Shown in pieces: positions 1-10,465 of a DNA stretch of 64,000 nt. How positions within the stretch are numbered: the first letter of the stretch is position 1; each line of letters opens with the position of its first letter. The position numbers and the translations under genes are program-made. The notes under the pieces were generated by a model. That model worked only from the letters and a program-made list of their open reading frames with translations. It searched no databases and had not been told where the DNA came from. The stretch covers positions 616,001 through 680,000 of the forward strand of contig JAEMWC010000035.1 in NCBI GenBank assembly GCA_016490735.1. Reading direction: 5' to 3'. Origin of the DNA: Pachyseris speciosa (lineage: Eukaryota; Cnidaria; Anthozoa; Scleractinia; Pachyseridae).

Positions 1-167
1 TGAAGGTAGAATCGAAATGAGATTTGTTCGATAGGCTTGCGGGTAATGAAGTTCTATAATTATACACCCGGGGAAAAACCTGATACCCTTCTAGCTTAAT
101 TTATAAATTATAATTTTAGTAAGGAACTTTTTCCAAGAAATCTAAGAAAGTAATAATTCATGTTCTA

Positions 168-946
168 TTCATACAAATTGTCGTTCTCATTACAATCATT
201 GTCACTGACATTGTCATTGACACTGTCATTGTCTTTGTCACTGTCACTGTCACTGTCATTATTCCTGTCATTGTCATTGTCACTATCAGTGTCACTGTCG
301 TTATTCCTGTCATTGACACTGTCACTATCAGTGTCACTGTCACTGTCACTGTCATTGTTACTGTCATGACACTGTCATTGTCAATGTCTTTGTCACTATC
401 CCTGTCACTTTCATTGTCTTTGTCACCGTCACTGTCATTCTATTTGTCACTTTCACTGACATTGTCTCTGTCTCTGTCACTGTATTTGTAACTGTCACTG
501 TCATTGCCCTTGTCACTGTGACTGTCAATATCATTGTCTTTGTAACTGTCACTATTCCTATCATTGTCACTGTCAGTGTTACTGTCATTGTTACTGTTGC
601 TATCACTGTCATTGTCATTGTCACTGTTGCTGTTACAGTCACTGTCATTGTCACTGTCATTGTCTTTGTCACTGTCAATATCACTATCACAGTCATTGTC
701 ATGACACTATCATTGTCACTGTCACAGTCACTGTCATGACGTACATTGTCAATGTCATTGTTTTTTTCTTTGTGGCTGTCACAGTGACAGTCACTGTCAT
801 GACACTGTCATTGTCACTGTCATTGTCTTTGTCACTGCCACTATCAGTATCACAGTCATTGTTATGACACTGTCATTGTCATTGTCACTGTCTTTGTCAC
901 GGTCACAGTCACTGTCATGACACTGTCATTGTATTTGTCACTCTCA
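168..946. repeat. CACTGT/CATTGT satellite upstream of NLR gene A
   Basis: About 780 bp built almost entirely of variants of a 6-bp word (CACTGT, CATTGT, TTTGTC, with TCATGAC breaks). It ends about 200 bp before the start codon of the HEPN/NB-ARC/TPR gene. The same satellite sits in the same place before copy B but is about 140 bp longer there. Open frames inside it encode only Leu-Ser or Val-Thr dipeptide runs and are repeat artefacts. Confidence 0.9.
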
Positions 947-1118
947 CTTTTGGAGTTGACTGATACATAACTAAGTTCATGTGCGTAAGATTTTAGTCAA
1001 AGCATTTTTTTCTTTATAACAAAAACAATAATCCAAACTGAGATTTTCAGGGCTACTTGTTTTTGTTCAGTATCGGAATTTAGTCACGATCCCTTGTTAC
1101 CAATTCTTTCAAAGGTCT

Positions 1119-1152
1119 TATAAAACTGAGGACTCTTACAGCGTCTTGCGTG
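1119..1152 (+). promoter_or_regulatory. TATA-like box or splice acceptor just upstream of NLR gene A
   Basis: TATAAAA lies at 1119-1125, 28 bp before the ATG. The pyrimidine-rich stretch ending TCTTACAG (about 1134-1141) could be an initiator region or a 3' splice site feeding a first coding exon. Copy B has TTTTAAAA instead of TATAAAA but keeps TTTCTCTTACAG. The sequence alone does not decide between a very short 5' UTR and a spliced leader exon upstream. Confidence 0.3.
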
Positions 1153-4100
1153 ATGGAGTATTCACCTGAAAAATTAAACTACTTTCGAATCTGTTATGTT
1201 GCGTTCAACTTAGTTCCGGTGGGACTGCGACAGATCTTTAAACAAGAATGGGATTTCCTTTACAAGACCACTTTAAGTGGCGAATGGAAAGATATGCCAC
1301 AAAATGGCCAAGACTTCTACAAGAAAGAATCTGGAAAGAGTCGCAAGAAGAATGCGCGATATCTGGCGACAATACAGAACGGTGACACGTCTGAGTGGGA
1401 TTGTAGCTGTTTGTTTTTTGCGATCCTGTACTCAGATAGCATTGGCACCACCCTCAGTCCAGCCGTCAGAGCAGCTATAGATGATGTTCGCCAAGTGCGT
1501 AACGATATTGCTCATATTAACGAGATTGAGCTAAGTGATACCGCGTTCCAAACTTATGCAGGAAGAATATCGACGAACCTTTCATCTTTGGGTCTCTCTG
1601 TTAAGGAGATCGTAGACGTTAAGGAGCAGAAAAGTTTTCCAACGAAGGAGGTCGAACGCTTGAAGAAAGAAGTTCTTAATCTCAAAAGTGAATTGGACCA
1701 AGCCAAAACTGACTTGGACGATACTAAATCTGAGTTGGACCAGACAAAATCTGACTTATTCCAAACCACATCTGACTTGAATCAAACCAAATCGGACTTG
1801 ATCCAAAGCAAGTCTCACTTGGATGAGACAAAATCCGTCTTGGATCAAACACAATCTGACCTAGAAGCAACAACAAAGAAACTCGTGAGCACACAAGCGG
1901 ATTTGTGTTGCGCAAAAGAAGAAAATGAGACTCTTACACAGGAGTTAAATTTCAAGTTGCAGCCATTTTGTTTTCTGACACTAAAGCCACCGCATGAACT
2001 TATCCGACGTTCCAGTGACATTGAAAGATTGTCAAACAAAATGCAGGAACTTCGGAACAGCACTAAAGGAGAAGTCAGTACTATCTACTTGTTCGGAAAT
2101 CCTGGATGTGGCAAAAGTCAGCTTGCCCGTCAACTTGGATCCGATTTCTTTTCAGATAATGCCGACGAAATGAGGTTTGTTGCAACACTGAATGCAGAAA
2201 GTGTTGAGACACTCGCAGAGTCTTATCTTAACCTCGGTAAAAACCTGGGGCTTCCAGAATATCCCTTGACCAAGCTGGAAACTTCAAACACGGAGAAGCC
2301 TGTTGAAACAATTCAACACGTCCAACGTTTCATTTTGCCAAAGGTTCGACAATTCTCGAAGTGGCTTATTATAGCAGATAATGTTGTCGACTTAACCGCA
2401 GTCCGCAAATTCTTGCCTCAAACTGGTAGCGAGGAATGGGGCAATGGTCAAGTATTGGTCACTACTCAAGATAGCTCAATAGTTCCCAAGAATGTGGCTT
2501 ACACTTACCATGAATCGTTCAGTCGAGGAATGCCAGCAGATGACGCAGTCGAACTGTTGGAAAAAGTATCGGAAATCTCTAGCGGGGAAGAAACAGCAAA
2601 TGTTGCTAAGGTTCTCGATTACCAGCCTCTGGCGTTAGCAGCTGCCGCCTACTACGTGCGAACTATTGTGACAAGTGGTTCTCCAGATTATAACTGGTCA
2701 ATGTACTTGGAAGTTTTAAGACGTAGCCAGCGAGAAGCCACTGAAAACGTTCTTGCGCGTAAGAGTTCAGCTTATCCAAAAACAACCACGACCTCCGTTA
2801 AAATGGCCTTGGAACAAGCGGCTAAAACTGATGTTGTGCTTTTTCAGGCATTTCAGTTGTTTGCATTGTGTGCTGCTGAGGAACTCCCACTTGGTGCTGT
2901 TGTACAGTTTGTTAAAGTTAGAGTAACGGATCAACCAGAAGAACTGATTAAAGCAAACATTTTGAACTCTTCTCTAATTCTTGTCTCATCTGAAGAAGAC
3001 CAACCTCAATATTTAGGGCTGCATAACATTGTCCATGAACGGCTACAACAAGACGTGATTTGTAAACCGGAATTGGATAAAAACCGGAACATAGCAGAAG
3101 CAGTCAAAATTTTTAAAACGTTACTTGATTCAAGTCGCGACAATGGTGCAATAATGAAGAAACTGACTTCACACTCCAAATCTGTCCTTGAGCACATGAC
3201 GTCTAATTTATCCTCACCCATAACGGAGTTTATAGAGGAGTCTGCGCTTTTCTTAACTGTTGACGAAGTTGTTGACTGGCTAGGCTCCTTCTGTGACGCT
3301 TGTATCGATCTGTGCGATGTTTCGCTAGTAAAATACGTTGCAGAGCTAGCATGTAGCTTACAAGATAGCATAAGTACAGAAACTTCACTGAAAGGAAAGA
3401 TTTTCAGGACGATGGGAGAAGTTAACCGTTTCCTTGGAGAGTATAATCAAGCCGAAGAATTCTTGGAAAAGGCGTTGATGATCAGGAAAAAGATTTTCGG
3501 TGAAGAACATCGAGATGTAGCTCAAAGCTATAACAGCCTTGGATGCCTTTACAATGACATTAAAGAATATAATCAAGCCAAAGAATTCTTGGAAAAGGCG
3601 TTGATGATCAGGAAAAAGATTTTAGGTGAAGAACATCGAGATGTAGCTCAAAGCTATAACAGCCTTGGATGCCTTTACAATGACATTAAAGAATATAATC
3701 AAGCCAAAGAATTCTTGGAAAAGGCGTTGATGATCAGGAAAAAGATTTTAGGTGAAGAACATCGAGATGTAGCTCAAAGCTATAACAACCTTGGATACCT
3801 TTACAATGACATTAAAGAATATAATCAAGCCAAAGAATTCTTGGAAAAGGCGTTGATGATCCAGAAAACGATTTTCGGTGAAGAACATCGTGATGTAGCT
3901 CGAAGCTATTACAACCTTGGATGCGTGTACCTTCATGTTAAAGAATATAATCAAGCCAAAGAATTCTTGGAAAAGGCGTTGATGATTCAGAAAATGATTT
4001 TCGGTGAAGAACATCGTGATGTAGCTGAAACCTATTACAACCTTGGATGCGTGTACATTCATATTAAAGAATATAATCAAGCCAAAGAATTCTTCGAAAA

Positions 4101-4512
4101 GGCGTTGATGATCCGCAAAAAGATTTTCGGTGATGAACATCGTGATGTAGCTCGAAGCTATAACAACCTTGGATGCGTGTACGAACACATTAAAGAATAT
4201 AATCAAGCCAAAGAATTCTTCGAAAAGGCGTTGATGATCCTCAAAAAGATTTTCGGTGAAGAACATCGTGATGTAGCTCGAAGCTATAACAACCTTGGAT
4301 GCGTGTACGAACACATTAAAGAATATAATCAAGCCAAAGAATTCTACGAAAAGGCGTTGATGATTAAGACAAAGATTTTGGGCGATGAACATCCCAAAGT
4401 ACTCGAGTGTTATAACAAGTGGACAACAGCAAAAGAACTCGGCGAACTTTTTAATAACAAACAATCAAGCCAAACAACGCGACGAGATCGTGGCGGCTGT
4501 CTTCTTGTTTGA
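1153..4512 (+). CDS. HEPN (DZIP3-type)-coiled coil-NB-ARC-TPR protein with C-terminal CaaX-like box, copy A
   Basis: Predicted cytosolic or membrane-tethered STAND NTPase of the NLR-like immune receptor type; 1,119 residues in one open exon. I start at the ATG at 1153; the codon before it is GTG, so the frame is open three bases upstream. Residues ~8-145 resemble the DZIP3-type HEPN domain, with RNDIAH at 116-121 matching the HEPN R-x4-H motif of RNA-cleaving members. Residues ~166-265 are a coiled coil of heptad-like E/S-L-D-Q-T-K repeats. The NTPase core follows: Walker A GNPGCGKS 315-322, Walker B WLIIADN 404-410, VLVTTQ 434-439 in the sensor/RNBS-B position, and DYQPLAL 489-495 replacing GLPL. 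From residue 763 come eight 42-residue TPR units of the kinesin-light-chain kind. The last four residues, CLLV, follow TTRRDRGG and fit a CaaX prenylation signal. Family roles are known; ligand and output are inferred. This copy is intact. Confidence 0.88.
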   Translation: MEYSPEKLNYFRICYVAFNLVPVGLRQIFKQEWDFLYKTTLSGEWKDMPQNGQDFYKKESGKSRKKNARYLATIQNGDTSEWDCSCLFFAILYSDSIGTTLSPAVRAAIDDVRQVRNDIAHINEIELSDTAFQTYAGRISTNLSSLGLSVKEIVDVKEQKSFPTKEVERLKKEVLNLKSELDQAKTDLDDTKSELDQTKSDLFQTTSDLNQTKSDLIQSKSHLDETKSVLDQTQSDLEATTKKLVSTQADLCCAKEENETLTQELNFKLQPFCFLTLKPPHELIRRSSDIERLSNKMQELRNSTKGEVSTIYLFGNPGCGKSQLARQLGSDFFSDNADEMRFVATLNAESVETLAESYLNLGKNLGLPEYPLTKLETSNTEKPVETIQHVQRFILPKVRQFSKWLIIADNVVDLTAVRKFLPQTGSEEWGNGQVLVTTQDSSIVPKNVAYTYHESFSRGMPADDAVELLEKVSEISSGEETANVAKVLDYQPLALAAAAYYVRTIVTSGSPDYNWSMYLEVLRRSQREATENVLARKSSAYPKTTTTSVKMALEQAAKTDVVLFQAFQLFALCAAEELPLGAVVQFVKVRVTDQPEELIKANILNSSLILVSSEEDQPQYLGLHNIVHERLQQDVICKPELDKNRNIAEAVKIFKTLLDSSRDNGAIMKKLTSHSKSVLEHMTSNLSSPITEFIEESALFLTVDEVVDWLGSFCDACIDLCDVSLVKYVAELACSLQDSISTETSLKGKIFRTMGEVNRFLGEYNQAEEFLEKALMIRKKIFGEEHRDVAQSYNSLGCLYNDIKEYNQAKEFLEKALMIRKKILGEEHRDVAQSYNSLGCLYNDIKEYNQAKEFLEKALMIRKKILGEEHRDVAQSYNNLGYLYNDIKEYNQAKEFLEKALMIQKTIFGEEHRDVARSYYNLGCVYLHVKEYNQAKEFLEKALMIQKMIFGEEHRDVAETYYNLGCVYIHIKEYNQAKEFFEKALMIRKKIFGDEHRDVARSYNNLGCVYEHIKEYNQAKEFFEKALMILKKIFGEEHRDVARSYNNLGCVYEHIKEYNQAKEFYEKALMIKTKILGDEHPKVLECYNKWTTAKELGELFNNKQSSQTTRRDRGGCLLV
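3439..4446 (+). repeat. 126-bp TPR-coding tandem array, 8 units (copy A)
   Basis: The codons for EYNQA recur exactly every 126 bp from 3439 to 4321 (882 bp = 7 x 126). This gives seven full units and a diverged eighth that leads into the C-terminal tail. Units 2 and 3 are nearly identical in DNA sequence, which points to recent unit duplication or gene conversion. The antisense strand is also largely open across the array because of the repeat's composition. Confidence 0.95.
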
Positions 4513-5107
4513 CTTTGGTCCCATAGAAGTCAATCTGGGGTTGTTCACTATCCGGCATAGTTGTAGCCATCATCAAGTAACATTTTCTTTCTCAAACCTT
4601 GCGCTAATTCCTGGCTAGATTCATGTTTCCGGAACAGTTCAACATCAAAGGCAGGTTTTGAGATATTCTCAAATGATCTTGTTGCCTTGTCTCTTTCAGA
4701 CTAAATTCTCGTGTTTATTGCGTTAGGTCGTATATAGTTTCTTGGTGCACCCGTCGACAACGGTTTCCATATCTGGGAACCCTTGGCCAAAAGGATCTCA
4801 ACAGTTCGGTTACCTCAAAGAAAATCTTTCACTGTATATAGAAAATTCAAAAAATTGTTTTTTTTAAGCTACTCAAGAAACACTGATATTTAGGGTAGGG
4901 CTGACTGAAAGAAATGATTTCGTCTGGGATTGCGTTACTCAACTACTCGTTTCTCCTCGGTTATGAAAAAAATGAACTGAAACGAAGTGACCAAGGAATG
5001 ACGTGACTGGCTGGTACGATGGGCTTAGCAATCTGGCCTGATGCGGGTAATTTTAACAACAAGTGCGCCATATTTAATGTCCTGAAAGCCGTGGCAAGCC
5101 TTTATTA
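4513..5107. other. 3' flank of NLR gene A, no gene seen
   Basis: AT-rich sequence with no convincing ORF or element. It is conserved colinearly in copy B (35,344-35,930) with scattered substitutions and small indels, so it predates the duplication. Confidence 0.6.
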
Positions 5108-5854
5108 GTGAGCTTAAGCAACAACAACTGTTGTTTTAGAATATAACATTTCTTTTTTTGTAACTGTTTTCCAATCATTCAAACTTGTTCAACTTTCAAT
5201 ATGTGGGCGAACTATCCAGGAACTAAATTACTATAAGCGGCGTTGAAGTAAGAAAATGAAAGAAAACTTGACCGCCATGCGATCACGTTCGCGACAAAGC
5301 CTTAAATTACATCATTTTGTCTTGCTTGCTTGTCTTGCTTAAGGTGAGGTTCTACCTGAATTGGAGTGAAATGTTAAGGAGTTGAAAGAAGGGATTAAAA
5401 TGTACAAAAATGTTTTGAAACACCACCACCCCACAAGGGCACTAAAGGTTGCTGGGGGAACTGTTTGGTGTCCGTCTACTAATTTCTAACCTCAAATTCC
5501 AATTTTAAACCTGCATTAAAACTTCAGAATTTCCCATTTCCCGGCGACAATTTAACTAGACCTATGAGAAAAATTATGTCCTCCAAAAAAAAAAACCTAG
5601 AAATCACCAAAACATTCCACAACACAGCTTTGTGGAATGAATGTAGGGATTTTTGATTGCTTGAATCCGGAACAAGATATTAACGTTAAATCTGTGTTAA
5701 GCGACGAAAAAACGATGTTCAGGTGGAACGCGCTCCCTTAACAAATGAACACCAAAATGTAAAATGCTCGTGCAGAGCGATTGCTTTTGCTTATTAAACC
5801 TATTGATTTGTGGCGCTCTGATCGCCTTTGCCGTCCTCATTCCTTAAGCTCTCT
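5108..5854. mobile_element. Inverted-repeat (MITE-like) element, GAGCTTAAG family, copy A
   Basis: The left end GTGAGCTTAAGCAAC and right end CATTCCTTAAGCTCTCTAC are inverted repeats of each other. The interior (GGGCGAACTATCCAGGAAC, CTTGACCGCCATGCG, TCTTGCTTAAGG) is shared with a shorter element at 60,299-60,627, so this is one dispersed family. No transposase is present. The longer internal part, 5340-5820, has no match in the short copy and may include a second insertion. Confidence 0.55.
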
Positions 5855-6034
5855 ACTGTAATGTACAGCTAGCAGTTCCTTTATGGGGTAATCGAGAGCA
5901 CCGACAAGCCATAATAACGCGCAGAGACTGGAACGAGGAAAAATAGAAATTTAATGACGGTAAACGATCGCGGCATTCAGACCTGTTAGGTGATTTTTGC
6001 GACGAGGCTTAGCCTAATATATTATACCCAAAAT

Positions 6035-6450
6035 GAAGTGACTAGGAGTATTACTACTCCCCTCTGAATGGGTTGCTAGCTCATCACAGGATACTCAGGA
6101 TGACCTACTAGGAGTAATACTAACCCCCTGGATGGGATGCTAGTCTATCACATGATACCCATCACAAAGTGACTAGGAGTATTACTACTCCCCCTCTGGA
6201 TGGGATGCTAGTCCATCACATTATACCCAGTATGAAATGACTAGGAGTATTACTACTATCCCTGGGTGGGATACATGAAGGGCCTAGGAGTATTAGTGTA
6301 TTACTACCCCCCCCCTTCCCCCCTTCCCCCCTCACCCTAGATGGGATGCCAGTCCATCACATGATACCCAGCATGAAGTGACTAGGAGTGTTACTACCCC
6401 CGTCCCCCTCCCCCCTCACCCTTGATGGGATGCCAGTCCATCACATGATA
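6035..6450. repeat. 60-70 bp minisatellite, about 6-7 units (copy A)
   Basis: Tandem units carry the core words CTAGGAGTATTACTACT, GGATGGGATGCTAGTCCATC and CATGATACCCA, interrupted by C-rich runs. The homologous array in copy B (36,870-37,690) has about twice as many units. Confidence 0.88.
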
Positions 6451-6525
6451 CTCAGGAAAAGTAACGAGTATCTGAGTTCTAACACTGATGGTTATTTCTT
6501 TGCTTCGTGAGATTATGTAAATTCT

Positions 6526-6890
6526 GTTAATGCTTGCCAAACCGCAACTGATACAAAACTTACAGAAACAGGAGAATCGCTCTACTAGAGTCAGAACAAA
6601 ATCTAGGTATGACACGAACCCTAGGCTTCTTTTAAACTCGCTTGACTGGGACCCCCTTTCTGTCAGAAGGGCGAAGCAAAAGGCCTGTATGGTTTTTAAG
6701 TGTATTAACAAGCTCACCCCTGGTTATCTTTCCGACGTGTTCGTTAAGAGAATTGCGCCCTATGATTTCCGCGGTGCTGCCCATAAACTGGTCTTAACAA
6801 GGCCGAATACTGACTACCTTACACGCAGCTTTTCCTACGGTGGAGCTTATCTCTGAATCAGTCCCCCCGAGGAAGCTAGAGCAGAACACA
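6526..6890 (+). mobile_element. Non-LTR retrotransposon (LINE) 3' relic, C-terminal reverse transcriptase region
   Basis: The plus-strand frame reads ...LIQNLQKQENRSTRV.. then ..LLLNSLDWDPLSVRR.., ..CINKLTPGYLSDVF.. and ..RSFSYGGAYL. This order of motifs is typical of the C-terminal thumb region of CR1/L2/jockey-type reverse transcriptases (L-Q-x-x-Q-N-R-A-A-R ... L-x-W-x-P-L-x-x-R-R ... Y-x-G-A-x-L-W-N). The expected WN after GAYL is a stop codon (TGA) and the frame is then lost, so it is dead. In copy B the same relic is split at the TA (6604-6605 here) by a 6.3-kb insertion, so this copy preserves the empty site. Confidence 0.75.
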
Positions 6891-8234
6891 TATCAATAAA
6901 TGATTTTCCACTTCGGGCTCCCACATAGGAAATATATAAACCAGTTAGCTTTTTAGTAGAGTTTGTAAATTCTCTATATTTTTTATTTACTGATATTTTT
7001 ACCAAGTCTCAATAAAGTTTTGTATTGTATTAAATAAACGATAAAGAAACGGCAAGTTTTGCTTGAATATTCAAGGTTATGAGACAGAAAAGTTAAATGT
7101 TTTAGGTGTGACAACAGCAACCAAAAGTTTAGCGACCACATAATAGCGTTTGCAAGAAAGCAAGGCAAAGGATTGGGGTTTGACGAGACTAAAAACCTAA
7201 AACCAAAAGCTACAACTGTAGAAAGCGGCCACACTTCCACACTTAACCTACACCTTACCAGGCACTTTCGTATAGAAAGGGACTGGAGAAAACGGGAGCG
7301 TATTCAAGAAAGAAGGCCATGCTTAGGCCAATTTTTAAAGGCAAACAATCTGGTTATGAGGAACTACTATTAAAAGCTGACCTGCCTTCCTTACGGCAAA
7401 AAGTAAATACTCTAGGAATTAATCAATTAACAACTTAATTAATAATGAATTAAGTAACAAGTTTTGTTTTTTGTAACTTTTAGTAATTTGGATTGCGTAG
7501 TCGATGTACTATATATTGTATAAGACTCCAAATAAAAACATGTCTGTCTGTCTGTCTGTCTGTCTGTCTACAACCCCCCCCCCCCCGCCCCCTCACCCCC
7601 TTGCATCTTAAGAAAGCCTGCCTTTATCCTTCCTTTCATCACCTCCGTCACCTTCGGAAAGCATTCCCTTCGGTAGACAGGACCGCGAAACCGTGGAACA
7701 ATCTCTCGACTGAAGTCAGAATGATTTCATCTAGAAACCAATTTAAATTCTTTATTACTACGACCGACCAAGATTCTTGACGTTAATTTCTGTAAAAGCT
7801 CAGCATGTATGCTATGCTCCACATAGCCATTGACATGTGAGGGTGGCTCTTTTTTTCGCGTGTTGACGTGCCCATATGCGCGAGCGGTTTTACAAACACG
7901 AGTCGTGTTGATCCAGAATGGAAGATTTACTGTTGAATGAACTGTGTGTCATGTCGATGTGACTGCCATCACTTAGCTCCACGCGTATAAGTAAATACGA
8001 GCAATGTAAATATTTATACTTTATCTTTAAGTTATATTGTAAAGCTTCTTAATTCTTGTATCTTGCATTAAACTTCAGATGTGTTTTCGGCCTTAGAAAA
8101 TTTGTTAGTTTTTTAGTTGTTCACAATTTTTTGAGGTGCCTTAATTTCCCTCAGCTACATATTACCGGCACTTTAATAAAGTTTCCTCATCATGATAATC
8201 CCCATCCCAAAGGAGCCAGTTGCCAGTTATTATT
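6891..8234. other. Non-coding interval with (TGTC)n microsatellite and a second LINE-like tail
   Basis: No intact gene. A TGTC/GTCT microsatellite lies at about 7541-7569, followed by a C-run. The plus-strand segment 7614-7779 reads ..DRTAKPWNNLSTEVR.. and ..FKFF.., resembling the W-N-x-L-s-x-x-x-R ... F-K ending of LINE reverse transcriptases, and is probably another degraded tail. The rest is AT-rich and mostly shared with copy B, where it is shorter. Confidence 0.45.
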
Positions 8235-9505
8235 TAGTGGCGGATCCAGGGGGAGGGGGTCCGGACCCCCCTTCCCTAACCAAATTAAGGTTTTTTCTCA
8301 CTACTTGTTTGACGCTGAAATTCTCGCATCGACAGGATCGCATATTATTATTCAACTAGTTGACTATTTTTTTGATGGAAAGCCATTGTATTTTGCCACA
8401 AATTCAAATGTAAATTCTAGGCATATTTCAGAATGAAATCTGAAAACATTCGGATTCATTTTCACCTTTTTGATCACGAAGAATAGCCTGAAAACGCTCA
8501 AACCTATTGCAGCCAAGATTCAAAAGAAAGATCAGGATGCCTTTCAAGCTTATTCTATGATTGGCAACACTATTAAAACAGTCACAAGAGTGACGTCAAA
8601 CATAGAGGAGGAATGCCATGAATGGTTTGAAGATGCCTCTAGAAAGGCTGACAAGATTAGCGCTACAGTGTCAGCACCACGAATCACTGGGAGGCAGGTA
8701 CATAGAAACAATGCTCCTAGCACCGTAAACCCGGAATCACATTATCATGTTGATGTTGCCATACCTTGCATGGATCATTTGCTGGAAGAAACAACAGGGC
8801 CGGAGCCGAAATGTTTGCCTTACATTGGTTCCAGATACCGTGGTGAGGCACGACAATCTTCGTAATTTAGCAGAAAAGCTACAGTTTTGGTAACTGGACC
8901 GTCTTCACTTCTTTCCGAGTTAAAAGAACTGCAATACTTTTGGAAACAGCAAACATCAAATTTACCCCTCCCGGGAAACCTTATTGAGTGTGTAAAATAT
9001 GCAGATGAGGATAAGTATCCGAACATACGTGTTTTGCTTATAATTGGGTGTACGCTCCAAGTTAGTTCTGCCGAAGCCGAGCGTTTATTCTCCGGCTTGC
9101 AAAGAATCAAGTCCTATCTCATAAATAGGATGTCCGAAGAACGGTTGTCAGGACTTGCGCTCATGCACTTACACCATGACCTTAACATTGATATTGACGA
9201 TGTCTGTACAGCATTTGTAGTCAAGCCCAAGAGAAGGATGTTCCCGAGGTGTATCCTTTACGATAGGCTAACAAAACTGGCGTTATATTGATTATAATTT
9301 GTATGGCGGCGGGGGTTGGGGGAGAGGTTTGTTGGGGAGAGTGACGCAGTTGCGAGGAGAGGTAATTTGCCGAAAAAGTTTCTGTAGTGTTTTCTGAGTG
9401 AAAGCTGGTGAAAGTTTGGACTCTCCCCCTCTCCTCCCCCCCTCCCCTTCCCCCCCCCCCCTCCCCTCCCCTCCCCCATCAAAAATTCCTGGATTTCGCT
9501 GCTGG
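8235..9505 (+). mobile_element. Degraded hAT transposon (ZMYM/52-kDa-repressor-like transposase), copy A
   Basis: The frame 8470-9255 encodes hAT transposase parts. The first, at 8470-8865, reads LKPIAAKIQKKDQDAFQAYS and ..PRITGRQVHRNN... The C-terminal dimerisation region (8887-9255) reads YPNIRVLLIIGCTLQVSSAE, AERLFSGLQRIKSY, RMSEERLSGLALMHLHHDL and KPKRRMFPR. An in-frame TAA at 8863-8865 separates the halves. Copy B has the same stop, so inactivation predates the duplication. The N-terminal BED/TTF region and central part are missing. The left end TAGTGGCGGATCCAGG and right end CCTGGATTTCGCTGCT (about 9489-9504) look like decayed terminal inverted repeats, with purine/pyrimidine tracts just inside. 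No 8-bp target duplication is evident. The right end lies about 17 bp from the P450 stop codon. Confidence 0.72.
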
Positions 9506-10214
9506 CTTCCTTCAAGGGCTTTATTTTCTCTTGGTGACAAAGAAATGAATTTCTCGTGGGCCAAATGCCAATTCCATTTTAGTGGAAATAGGCTTGCTTT
9601 CATCCAATTTCAGTGAGAAATTTCTGAAAATCAAGGCTATCACAGCTTTCATTTCCACCACAGCAAGAGGCTGACCAGCACAACGCCTGCTTCCACCACC
9701 AAATGTAAGAAACGAGAAGGTATGAACCGCCATCTTGTCATCCCCACGCGTCGGGTCAAACTCTTCTGTGTTATCCAACAGATCCTCCATGTGTTGAAGG
9801 GCATATGCGTTCAGAAATAGTGCTGAGTCTTTAGGGATGTGAAATCCTTGAGAAACAACAGGAAATTGTATCAAAATACGGCAAACTTTTTTCTCTGTTC
9901 ATTTTGGAAGAACGTGGCGAGACTGGAGTGAGGCGAAACCAAAACATACAAGAGACTGGCGGAAGCCTTTCTCCTGAACCCCCACCCCCCGGGCTAGTTC
10001 GCTTCCAAAGAACTGCTGGAAGTCTATATTCTTGGATAATATGTAGACAAGAGGCAACTTTACGCCTAGGTGTGGTTTCCCTTCAAAACAAGTGTCGTTT
10101 TCCAGCTTTTTCTATATTTTCTTCTCCTGCCAACTTTGTTTCAAGGCAGTTCCTCTGTTTCCACACTATAAAAGTGTATCGCTATCGGCTGAACGTTTGT
10201 GAACTAATGTGATC

Positions 10215-10465
10215 CGCTTTCGGTGAGGGGGGGGGGGGGGGGGGCAGGGAAGCAGGACCCTGGTATAGTTAATTAGGGGTGGGAGGCGAAAGGAGGGTTT
10301 TAAAACAGAGGGGCATAATACCTTTCTCTCTCTAAAGGGGAGGGGGGTGGAGAGGAAACGATCAAAGGGAGGAGCTAGGAGGGGGCTTGAAAAAGAGATC
10401 AGAGAGACTTAACATCTTTATCGGATTATTTGATGGGTGGGTGGGGGGGGGAGGGGGCATCTGAA
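10215..10465. repeat. G-rich tracts in P450 A intron 4
   Basis: Several long G runs occur: about 18 Gs at 10,225-10,242, then GGGTGGGTGGGGGGGG around 10,434-10,458, with AGGGGAGG clusters between. On the transcribed strand these are C runs. Copy B has the same tracts with different run lengths (48,238-48,455). They could form G-quadruplexes, but no function is shown. Confidence 0.6.

Noticed and set aside
168..946. Long Leu-Ser / Val-Thr frames on both strands of the CACTGT satellite (also at 28,368-28,936)
   Set aside because: Dipeptide runs from a hexamer repeat; no protein family.
9258..9603. Gly-rich and Pro-rich frames near the P450 3' end (also at 46,310-46,656)
   Set aside because: Produced by the purine/pyrimidine tracts of the hAT relic.
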